A stretch of DNA of 21,022 nucleotides from IMG/VR virus record IMGVR_UViG_3300023174_000730, positions 1 through 21,022 of that record. One strand, written 5' to 3'. Each line of letters starts with the position of its first letter. Position 1 is the first letter of the stretch. Of this stretch, positions 1 through 4,447 are shown piece after piece. A model generated the notes under the pieces. That model did no database searches. It worked only from the letters and a program-made list of their open reading frames with translations, and had not been told where the DNA came from. Made by a program: the position numbers and the translations under genes. Origin of the DNA: a virus.

Positions 1-711
1 CAAAAAGTTGGTCGGCACATAAGGCGCTTCTGATGTTCTGCCAGTCATAGCCTCCCAGCGTTGGCGCTTAAATTCGTAATCCTTCTCGGCAAACGACTTT
101 TGACCAGTAGATTTTCCCTCAATCCAATCTGCCTTAAATCCTGACCAGCCCCTCATGCAACACATCTCCAAGGCAGCTTGCAAGGAAATGTTAGCTTTCT
201 TTGCCTCTCTGACAATGCCGTCCAATGCGCTTTGAGTGACTGCGGCTTTTTTCGTCTTGCGTAAAGTTAGCCAATCCTGCCAAACAGATTCCGTCACACC
301 GTCAGGTGGGGCGACTGTATTCTTCTTTGGTTTATGGTTATTGGTTATTGGTTGTTGGTTATTGGTTGGTTGAACGTCCGTTGAACGTCCGTTTAACCGC
401 CGTTCAGCAGATGCCTTACCAGCCTTAGAAGCCTGCTCAATTTTCCCTCTGAAATGGGCAATTTCTTTGTCGGCTCGAGCGTTTACCCAGCCATCTTCTG
501 TCAGACTAAAAAACGATTCAAGAACAAATTTAACTTCTGCCTCTTGGTCGCGCATACCGATCTGCCGTGCAACGGACGTTAAACCGCTGTTCAACGGGCG
601 TTCGTGCAAATAGTATTCGTCTAGGAGTCTGCGATAGGCCAAATCTTCAAGCAAAGATAGGCGCTGCGTGTGACTGGCGTAGTCACCGATATTGAACTGG
701 TAGTAGTACAT
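1..711 (-). CDS. DUF1376 (YdaU-type) phage replication protein, partial
   Basis: Reading leftward from the ATG at 711-709, the frame stays open for 237 codons to the window edge, so the C-terminus is missing. The N-terminus starts MYYYQFNIGDYASHTQRLS and continues with LLEDLAYRRLLDEYYL, the typical opening of the DUF1376 domain (about residues 1-70) of phage replication-initiation-type proteins. A basic stretch (KAGKASAERR) leads to an Asn/Gln-rich linker (NNQQPITNN, about residues 115-125), then a second domain with a conserved-looking WQDWLTLRKTKKA segment. The minus-strand AAGG 6 nt before the ATG is a plausible ribosome site. It lies downstream of the YdaS/Cro-like gene on the same strand, matching the cro-to-replication order of lambdoid phages. 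The gene carries two clusters of 11-bp repeats that may be the origin. Family assignment is by recognition of the N-terminal pattern; the replication role is inferred. Confidence 0.85.
   Translation of the reverse strand, partial: MYYYQFNIGDYASHTQRLSLLEDLAYRRLLDEYYLHERPLNSGLTSVARQIGMRDQEAEVKFVLESFFSLTEDGWVNARADKEIAHFRGKIEQASKAGKASAERRLNGRSTDVQPTNNQQPITNNHKPKKNTVAPPDGVTESVWQDWLTLRKTKKAAVTQSALDGIVREAKKANISLQAALEMCCMRGWSGFKADWIEGKSTGQKSFAEKDYEFKRQRWEAMTGRTSEAPYVPTNFL
336..404. repeat. Heptamer run plus three 11-bp iteron-like repeats (putative origin, part A)
   Basis: Positions 336-370 are five head-to-tail heptamers related to GGTTATT (copies at 336, 343 and 357 exact, those at 350 and 364 degenerate). 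Positions 372-382 and 383-393 are both GAACGTCCGTT, and 394-404 is TAACCGCCGTT. The 11-bp unit is near-palindromic (AAC..nn..GTT) and its period is not a multiple of three, so it is not explained by a repeated peptide. Iterons beside an A/T-rich unwinding element inside a replication gene is the lambda ori arrangement. That function is inferred. Confidence 0.5.
570..602. repeat. Second cluster of three 11-bp iteron-like repeats (putative origin, part B)
   Basis: Three abutting 11-mers, CAACGGACGTT (570-580), AAACCGCTGTT (581-591) and CAACGGGCGTT (592-602), share the pattern nAAC..n..GTT with the cluster at 372-404. AACGGACGTT is the exact reverse complement of the AACGTCCGTT core there. The 11-bp spacing places each copy on nearly the same face of the helix, as expected for protein-binding iterons. 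Confidence 0.5.
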
Positions 712-813
712 TGACAACCTTACGTTCTAGGTTAAGCGTTACTTGAAAGGAACAATTGGCAGGGTGGTAACGAATCACCTTTTCAGCCGCTAAGCCTAGC
801 CATTGCCCCAACT

Positions 814-993
814 CTAACTCAATTTCTGCGCTTCTGCAATCTGTTTCTTGAACTTGTAAACAAGCACCTGTTGCCAGCTTTTGGGTACTCCTCGCTGCCG
901 CCAGTTGCTGATGACGTTCTGTTTAACGTCAAGCATATAGGCCAATCTGCCCACGCCGCCAGCCGCTTTGATTGCAATTTCCAGTAAGTCCAT
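814..993 (-). CDS. YdaS/Cro-like HTH transcriptional regulator
   Basis: This 59-residue protein has the pattern of YdaS/Cro-like antitoxin-repressors: an AIKAAGGVGRLAYMLDV first half, then VKQNVISNWRQRGVPKSW, a helix-turn-helix with the recognition helix around QNVISNWRQRG. The frame extends to a TTG at 999, but the ATG at 993 fits better because a TATAAT box lies at 999-1004 and would put the transcript start at or next to this ATG, giving a leaderless message. It is the first gene leftward from the control region and precedes the replication gene, the position of cro in lambda. It probably binds one or both palindromes at 1005-1016 and 1093-1104. The fold is well supported; the operator assignment is inferred. 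Confidence 0.85.
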   Translation of the reverse strand: MDLLEIAIKAAGGVGRLAYMLDVKQNVISNWRQRGVPKSWQQVLVYKFKKQIAEAQKLS

Positions 994-998
994 GCCCA

Positions 999-1007
999 AT
1001 TATATCA
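999..1007 (-). promoter_or_regulatory. Leftward extended -10 promoter
   Basis: Read on the minus strand this is TGATATAAT, a perfect extended -10 (TGnTATAAT). No good -35 is present at the usual distance (CTTTTC or GCTTTT), as is tolerated with an extended -10. The predicted start falls at about 992-993, on the ATG of the YdaS-like gene. The element overlaps the operator at 1005-1016, so a bound repressor would occlude it. Confidence 0.65.
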
Positions 1008-1016
1008 CATTTGTGA
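1005..1016. promoter_or_regulatory. Operator palindrome, copy 1 (TCACATTTGTGA)
   Basis: TCACA-TT-TGTGA is a 5+5 inverted repeat with a 2-bp centre. An identical 12-mer lies at 1093-1104. It overlaps the upstream edge of the leftward extended -10, so it is placed as a repressor operator for that promoter. Confidence 0.6.
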
Positions 1017-1082
1017 GCATGAAAAGCCATTAAAAAAACCTATGACAACGCCAAACCGATAAAAATAATTGTTAAAAAAGAC

Positions 1083-1110
1083 TTGTCAGGCATCACATTT
1101 GTGATATAGT
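1083..1110 (+). promoter_or_regulatory. Rightward sigma70-type promoter of the early operon
   Basis: TTGTCA at 1083-1088 (one mismatch to TTGACA), a 16-bp spacer and TATAGT at 1105-1110 preceded by TGA make a strong sigma70 promoter with an extended -10 (TGATATAGT). An A/T-rich tract at about 1059-1082 could act as an UP element. The predicted start is near 1117. The operator at 1093-1104 lies in the spacer and touches the -10, so repression here is expected. Confidence 0.65.
1093..1104. promoter_or_regulatory. Operator palindrome, copy 2 (TCACATTTGTGA)
   Basis: This is an exact second copy of the 12-bp palindrome at 1005-1016, 88 bp away. It sits between the -35 and -10 of the rightward promoter. 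In each promoter the palindrome directly precedes TATArT, so the two promoters are built to the same plan in opposite directions. Confidence 0.6.
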
Positions 1111-1119
1111 TCACCCATG

Positions 1120-1143
1120 CCCTGAACTTCTCGGGGTCTTTTT
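1120..1143 (+). terminator. Leader hairpin with U-tract (attenuator-like)
   Basis: CCCTGA (1120-1125) can pair with TCGGGG (1131-1136), with one G-U pair and a 5-nt loop, followed by TCTTTTT to 1143. This has the form of a small intrinsic terminator between the rightward promoter and the first gene. It begins only a few nucleotides after the predicted start, which is unusually close for a terminator, so a 5' stabilising hairpin is an alternative. Confidence 0.45.
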
Positions 1144-1155
1144 AGGAGTAAGTAA

Positions 1156-1368
1156 ATGCACAATATATATAGCTTGTTAGCTGAATTCCGCGAGGCACTA
1201 TCTAGCGGACTAATCCCCCCACTTGAGATGGCAAAGTTGCTAAACGACATGAACTGGTCGCTTACCAAAAACTGGCCTGACATCCATACCGGCTTGTCCG
1301 ACAACCTTGATGATGTTAGCGACAACCTTTGGACATCCATTCAAAACTTTGGAGCAAATGATGAATAA
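1156..1368 (+). CDS. Small early phage protein, function unknown
   Basis: This 70-residue acidic protein starts at an ATG with AGGAG at 1144-1148, 7 nt upstream, so the start is firm. It is the first gene of the rightward early operon, directly after the promoter and leader hairpin. The sequence is largely helical in character (LLAEFREALSSG, PLEMAKLLNDMNW) with an Asp/Asn-rich C-terminal half (SDNLDDVSDNLW). There is no recognisable motif, signal peptide or membrane segment. Its first-gene position in the early operon would suit a regulatory or host-takeover role, but nothing in the sequence identifies one. Confidence 0.7.
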   Translation: MHNIYSLLAEFREALSSGLIPPLEMAKLLNDMNWSLTKNWPDIHTGLSDNLDDVSDNLWTSIQNFGANDE

Positions 1369-1444
1369 AGCAAAAGACATCACGCTTGCCGTGTTTATCG
1401 GCGTATCGCTAGCCTGGGTGCTTGTGTATGGGTGGGCCGCATGA
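1361..1444 (+). CDS. Tiny single-TM membrane protein
   Basis: This reading frame encodes 27 residues from the ATG at 1361 (28 from the adjacent ATG at 1358). GGAG at 1351-1354 is 6 nt before 1361. After a short polar N-terminus (MNKAKD) it is almost entirely hydrophobic, with VFIGVSLAWVLVYGW forming one transmembrane helix. It overlaps the end of the preceding gene, and its TGA stop overlaps the next gene's ATG (ATGA at 1441-1444). That coupled placement and the good ribosome site argue that it is translated despite its length. Function is unknown; small phage membrane peptides of this type can be holin-like, exclusion or host-inhibitory proteins. Confidence 0.55.
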   Translation: MNKAKDITLAVFIGVSLAWVLVYGWAA

Positions 1445-1599
1445 TTACCAGCAACGACCCAAAGGAAATTATTGAAGAATGCAAATCCAAGTTAGACCCA
1501 ATCGGCTTTTTTGAGATTTATGTGTGGCATCTATGTGGACAACTGGAGGTACAAAATGAACGAATCAAATGGCTTAAAGAACAACTCAACAGATCGTGA
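1441..1599 (+). CDS. Small helical early protein, unknown function
   Basis: This is a 52-residue protein starting at the ATG of the ATGA overlap with the small membrane protein. It is mostly charged and probably helical: DPKEIIEECKSKLD at the N-terminus and QLEVQNERIKWLKEQLNR at the C-terminus, the latter a plausible short coiled coil. It overlaps the following zinc-ribbon gene by 44 nt. No Shine-Dalgarno better than the G-rich GGTGGGC is present, so translation probably depends on coupling. No family is recognised. Confidence 0.55.
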   Translation: MITSNDPKEIIEECKSKLDPIGFFEIYVWHLCGQLEVQNERIKWLKEQLNRS

Positions 1600-1726
1600 G
1601 GACTACGAATGCCCCGAATGCGGGGAAGATTGCGGCGACATGGCTCGGCATACAGTCGATGACATTCACATTTTGTATTACTTTACCTGCGAAAAATGCG
1701 GGATAGATTTTGGAGGTGATTTATGA
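1556..1726 (+). CDS. Small zinc-ribbon protein
   Basis: The protein has 56 residues and two Cys pairs: CPECGEDC in the first half and CEKCG near the C-terminus, spaced as a zinc ribbon. GGAGG at 1545-1549, 6 nt before the ATG at 1556, fixes this start. The open frame reaches a TTG at 1511 but has no ribosome site there. The frame between the Cys pairs carries HTVDDIHILYYF, a likely beta hairpin. It is coupled to the ERF gene by an ATGA overlap at 1723-1726. Small phage zinc ribbons often bind nucleic acid or host polymerase or nuclease partners; which one applies here is unknown. Confidence 0.75.
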   Translation: MNESNGLKNNSTDREDYECPECGEDCGDMARHTVDDIHILYYFTCEKCGIDFGGDL

Positions 1727-2322
1727 AAAACATTGCAACAGCGTTAGTCAAAGCCCAACGTGGTTTTGCACCGGCATTAAAAACGTCTACAAACCCTCAT
1801 TTCCGCAGCAAGTATGTTGACTTGGCTGGCTGCGTGGAGGCTGTTGTAGATAGCTTAAACGCCGCAGGAATAGCGCTTATTCAGCGTACATCAGAAGATG
1901 CTACTGGCGTGACTGTGGAAACAGTTTTTGTCCACGAATCAGGCGAAATGATGGAATGCGGCAAGTTGCACGTTCCCGCTGCCAAGCAAGACCCGCAGGG
2001 TTACGGCTCGGCATTGACGTATGCACGCCGTTATTCCCTGATGGCGGCTTGCGGTATTGCTCCCGAAGATGACGATGGCAACGCAGCCAGCAAAGTAAAA
2101 GTATCGGCAACAAAAACTGATCTAGTTCCACAAAACAGACTATCAATAATTGCCGATGTTGCCGCAGCCATTAATGAGCGCATGAGCGCAAATGACGTAA
2201 TTGGCGCGGTTGAGGAGTACGCAGGAATCGTGGACATTGAGGAAAAAACGGCTTTGTGGGCAATGCTTGACAGCAAAACCCGCAGCAGCATTAAGAAACA
2301 AGCAGAACTAATGAAAGGTTAA
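1723..2322 (+). CDS. erf: ERF-family single-strand annealing recombinase
   Basis: This 199-residue protein belongs to the ERF superfamily, which anneals complementary single strands during phage recombination and genome circularisation (P22 Erf role). The hallmark segment DPQGYGSALTYARRYSL followed by MAACGIAPEDDDGN lies at about residues 87-120. The N-terminus contains the usual TNPHFRSKYVDLAG motif. The domain covers about residues 1-125 and the rest is a helical tail. Its start overlaps the previous stop (ATGA), and the next gene, SSB-like, begins 2 nt after its stop. The combination of annealing protein and ssDNA-binding protein is a typical phage recombination pair. Confidence 0.93.
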   Translation: MKNIATALVKAQRGFAPALKTSTNPHFRSKYVDLAGCVEAVVDSLNAAGIALIQRTSEDATGVTVETVFVHESGEMMECGKLHVPAAKQDPQGYGSALTYARRYSLMAACGIAPEDDDGNAASKVKVSATKTDLVPQNRLSIIADVAAAINERMSANDVIGAVEEYAGIVDIEEKTALWAMLDSKTRSSIKKQAELMKG

Positions 2323-2324
2323 TC

Positions 2325-2558
2325 ATGGCAGTCACTAAAGAAATTTCCTGCGTAGTTGGGATATACACCAACAAGGACGGACAACAGAAAAACCGTTACC
2401 AGCGTATTGGGTCAATCATCAACACCAAGAATGGGGAAATGCTGAAGCTTGACGTTATTCCTTTGGTTGAAGGCGGCTGGTCAGGCTGGGCATATCTCAA
2501 CGAACCCAAAGAAAAATTTAAAGGATTGCCAAATGATGACTTTGACACCCCATTTTGA
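2325..2558 (+). CDS. Small SSB-like protein with acidic C-terminal tip
   Basis: The protein has 77 residues. The body (VVGIYTNKDGQQKNRYQRIG, then NGEMLKLDVIPL and WSGWAYLNEP) reads as a compact beta-strand domain consistent with an OB-type fold. It ends NDDFDTPF, very like the DDDIPF tip by which bacterial SSB recruits replication and repair enzymes. It follows the ERF gene with a 2-nt gap, so it probably coats ssDNA for annealing. It is much shorter than a cellular SSB (about 170 residues). The fold is inferred; the tail resemblance is seen directly. Confidence 0.6.
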   Translation: MAVTKEISCVVGIYTNKDGQQKNRYQRIGSIINTKNGEMLKLDVIPLVEGGWSGWAYLNEPKEKFKGLPNDDFDTPF

Positions 2559-2844
2559 GCATCCACGCGCTCGAAACACCGACCCTCTAACCAGTTGGCA
2601 AGCCGCAGGGTCGGCAAAGGAACTTGCAAAGCATCACGCAAAAATTATTGTGGAATGTTTAAAAACATACGGGCCATTGGGCAAGGATGGAATTGCCCGT
2701 TTTACCAATCTTGAACCGCATCAGATTGGCAAACGACTGCCCGAATTGCAACGTGAAGGGCTTGTTGGGTTAACCGGCAACACCGTTAGATCAAACACTA
2801 ACCGTAACGAAAGGGAATGGTATGCGATTTCTGAAATTCTTTAA
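2533..2844 (+). CDS. Winged-helix DNA-binding protein
   Basis: This protein has 103 residues from the ATG at 2533, chosen because AAGGA at 2521-2525 lies 7 nt upstream; an in-frame ATG at 2449 would run through the SSB-like gene and has no such site. ARNTDPLTSWQAAGSA near the N-terminus is a common opening of small phage HTH proteins. It is followed by helices (AKIIVECLKTYGPLGKDGIARFTN cut by a turn) and EPHQIGKRLPELQREGLV, the recognition helix and wing entry, ending with the wing (NREREWY-like). It overlaps the SSB-like gene by 26 nt and the next gene by 23 nt. It probably regulates transcription or assists replication; the target is unknown. Confidence 0.75.
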   Translation: MMTLTPHFEHPRARNTDPLTSWQAAGSAKELAKHHAKIIVECLKTYGPLGKDGIARFTNLEPHQIGKRLPELQREGLVGLTGNTVRSNTNRNEREWYAISEIL

Positions 2845-3019
2845 AGACTATTGGCGCGACTTAACCCCTTTGGAAGTCATTACGCATTCTTTAGCCCAGG
2901 CGCATCTTGAAAGGCTTGAGTCAGAAAACGCCACCGAATATGCAAAGGCTTGTCTCCAACTTAGTTTAGCCCGTATTGAGCGCCTTAACGAACGCATGAA
3001 GGAGTACAAACGTGACTGA
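2822..3019 (+). CDS. Small helical phage protein, unknown
   Basis: This is a basic protein of 65 residues. The N-terminus (MRFLKFFKDYWRDL) is amphipathic and rich in aromatic and basic residues; the remainder (HSLAQAHLERLESENATEYAKA, cut here) is helical with heptad-like Leu spacing and could form a helical hairpin. AGGGA precedes the ATG. It overlaps both neighbours, the upstream winged-helix gene and the downstream GTG-started membrane protein. I do not recognise a family with a known function. Confidence 0.65.
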   Translation: MRFLKFFKDYWRDLTPLEVITHSLAQAHLERLESENATEYAKACLQLSLARIERLNERMKEYKRD

Positions 3020-3167
3020 TGCAGATAAAAAATACATGGCCTATGAAAAGCAAGAGGAGGAGCATATAGACCCGTATGAATTCCTTTGGCAGCAGATTAA
3101 AGGGTTGATTGTGTGGTTTTTATTTGGGGTTGGGGTAATTTTGCTTGTAGCGGCGGTGCTGAAATGA
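3012..3167 (+). CDS. Small C-terminal-anchored membrane protein (GTG start)
   Basis: This 51-residue protein starts at GTG 3012 with a strong AAGGAG site at 2999-3004, 7 nt upstream, so the start is well supported even though it is not ATG. The first 30 residues are charged (YEKQEEEHIDPYEF). Residues 31-50 (GLIVWFLFGVGVILLVAAVL) form one transmembrane helix, leaving a single Lys at the end, the topology of a tail-anchored protein. It overlaps the previous gene by 8 nt and the next by ATGA at 3164-3167. Function is unknown; a role at the host membrane early in infection is inferred. Confidence 0.65.
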   Translation: MTDADKKYMAYEKQEEEHIDPYEFLWQQIKGLIVWFLFGVGVILLVAAVLK

Positions 3168-3400
3168 CAGGCTACGAATCAAAAAAAGAGATGGCGCAAG
3201 CCAAAATTAATGGAATTAAACCAATGAAAATTGAAGTAATAAAAGACTATGCCCTGCCTTGTATGCTGGCAGAAAAGTGCCTTAAAGACGCGCACCAGTT
3301 CATGCTGTCTAATCAGCCAATCAAAGCAATGGAGGCGGGAGTAATTGCGATTAACCACATTCACGATATGCTGGATGCCATAGAAGAAGCACAAAAATGA
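3164..3400 (+). CDS. Small early protein, unknown function
   Basis: This protein has 78 residues from the ATG at 3164 that overlaps the stop of the membrane protein (ATGA). An in-frame ATG at 3113 would run through that gene's TM helix and is rejected. The sequence is helical, with MKIEVIKDYALPCMLAEKCL in the middle and a C-terminal helix around EAGVIAINHIHDMLDAIEEA. No motif is recognised. It is coupled to the next gene by a further ATGA at 3397-3400. Confidence 0.6.
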   Translation: MTGYESKKEMAQAKINGIKPMKIEVIKDYALPCMLAEKCLKDAHQFMLSNQPIKAMEAGVIAINHIHDMLDAIEEAQK

Positions 3401-3633
3401 GGGCAATGACAGAACGAATCAGGCCCATTCTTACCCAATATGAGGAAGGATTAACCGCACGGCACATAGCGGCATTGCTTGGCGTTCCTGCCGATGCGGT
3501 AAAACGATCTATATGCACTATGGCAGACGTTTACATTGATAGATGGACATCACACACCGAGGGCGGTATGTACGTCCCTGTTTACGTCAAAGTAGATGTA
3601 CCAGAGAATTGTCCTAAACCGGAGGAAAAATGA
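3397..3633 (+). CDS. Small HTH-type protein
   Basis: This is a 78-residue protein. TERIRPILTQYEEGLTARHI followed by AALLGVPADAVKRSICTM reads as a helix-turn-helix (helix, LGVPADAV turn, recognition helix VKRSICTM), with a C-terminal beta wing (GGMYVPVYVKVDV). Start at 3397 is by ATGA coupling; a second ATG at 3406 (MTERIRP) is an equally possible start. It is probably a DNA-binding regulator in the early operon. The family is not identified more precisely. Confidence 0.65.
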   Translation: MRAMTERIRPILTQYEEGLTARHIAALLGVPADAVKRSICTMADVYIDRWTSHTEGGMYVPVYVKVDVPENCPKPEEK

Positions 3634-3815
3634 AAGATACGCCAAACTTCAAAACATGGGATCACGATGAATTAGCAGATTGGGCTGAAACAGCTTATTT
3701 AAGCATTCAAGCTAATCAAGCAGAAATGCAAGAATTGCGGCTAATGATTTCTTCAATTGTAAAAGAAATGCAGCAAGTGCGGAATACGCTTGTAAGTATT
3801 GTTGATCCGCTATAA
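3630..3815 (+). CDS. Small coiled-coil-like protein, last gene of early operon
   Basis: This acidic protein has 61 residues and a GGAGG site at 3621-3625, 5 nt before its ATG, so it is certainly set up for translation. ATGA overlap couples it to the preceding gene. Residues 14-55 are one long helix with heptad-like hydrophobic spacing (LADWAETAYLSIQ, MQELRLMISSIVKEMQQV), probably a short coiled coil. Its TAA stop overlaps the lysozyme stop of the opposite strand. No function is recognised. Confidence 0.65.
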   Translation: MKDTPNFKTWDHDELADWAETAYLSIQANQAEMQELRLMISSIVKEMQQVRNTLVSIVDPL

Positions 3816-4295
3816 CACTAAACCCAAGAACATGGCACGTTCATCAATGCGCCTGTTCTGTAATCCTTTTAGCGGTTTGCCACCGGCCATGCAGTACTTC
3901 AATAATTCGTCTGCCGCGCCTTCAATATCGCCGCGAATAACTTTTTGCCTAAACGTGCTGCGCTGAAGTGTTCCCAAACCAACATTGAAAGCAAAAGAAA
4001 CGCAAGCATCGAATTGGTTTTGGGTAAGTTGGACAGGGATAAATTGTTCCACACCACGCTCAAATCGGGCCAAATCAGATTTAAGTATTGCATCCACTTC
4101 CTCTATGCTGAATTGTCTATCGTCCTCTGACTTTAATGGCATGGAATCGCGCAATTCCAGCTTTATAGCGCCTTGGGAAGGGTAAAGCACATGGCCTACG
4201 CCAATCGTCCATAGACGCGCAGGACATCGATAGGGGCGTTGTTTAACCCCCTCATGATGTTTGATTACTTTGATTGCTTTATCTGAAACTTTCAT
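3810..4295 (-). CDS. Endolysin, GH24 lysozyme (T4/P22 type)
   Basis: This 161-residue muramidase would cut the peptidoglycan glycan chain at lysis. The catalytic signature is near the N-terminus: HHEGVKQRPYRC then PARLWTIGVGHV, giving Glu15, Cys24 and Thr30 in the Glu-8aa-Asp/Cys-5aa-Thr arrangement of the family, with Cys in place of the usual Asp. LTQNQFDACVSFAFNVG (about residues 100-116) is the conserved GH24 C-lobe motif, and RRIDERAMFLG closes the fold. The start is ATG 4295, coupled by ATGA to the upstream 51-aa gene; an in-frame ATG farther upstream (4367) would cover that gene. No signal peptide is visible, so release would need the holin. Confidence 0.92.
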   Translation of the reverse strand: MKVSDKAIKVIKHHEGVKQRPYRCPARLWTIGVGHVLYPSQGAIKLELRDSMPLKSEDDRQFSIEEVDAILKSDLARFERGVEQFIPVQLTQNQFDACVSFAFNVGLGTLQRSTFRQKVIRGDIEGAADELLKYCMAGGKPLKGLQNRRIDERAMFLGLVL

Positions 4296-4447
4296 TTGCG
4301 TCTCACGGTTTGAACACAACCAACTTTGTATCCCAAATCTCGCCATTCTTGAGCCGCTTTCTGACAAGCGGCCTCATACTCAAAGTACCCCACCGTAGTG
4401 ACGTACTGCATATTTATGCCTGATATGAGTACAAGAGTCCAAATCAT
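4292..4447 (-). CDS. Small hydrophobic-N-terminus protein in lysis cassette
   Basis: The protein has 51 residues from ATG 4447, which overlaps the holin stop as ATGA; its own stop overlaps the lysozyme ATG the same way. The first 14 residues (MIWTLVLISGINMQ) are hydrophobic and could be a signal or membrane anchor; the rest (YFEYEAACQKAAQEWRDLGY and a terminal VGCVQTVRRK) is a soluble helix with two Cys that could form a disulfide if exported. This type of short exported protein recurs in phages. Its position between holin and lysozyme suggests a lysis accessory. No lipobox is present, so it is not an Rz1-type lipoprotein. Confidence 0.65.
   Translation of the reverse strand: MIWTLVLISGINMQYVTTVGYFEYEAACQKAAQEWRDLGYKVGCVQTVRRK

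Noticed and set aside
1086-1340. Minus-strand open frame of 84 codons across the control region and first early gene
   Set aside because: It covers the rightward promoter and the antisense of a gene with a clear AGGAG; no ribosome site or family.
1511-1555. Upstream TTG start for the zinc-ribbon protein
   Set aside because: GGAGG lies 6 nt before the ATG at 1556, and the upstream segment is coding in another frame (1441-1599).
4296-4367. Longer N-terminus for the lysozyme
   Set aside because: The extension overlaps the 51-aa gene, has no ribosome site, and GH24 enzymes start close to the catalytic Glu; the ATG at 4295 is coupled by ATGA.
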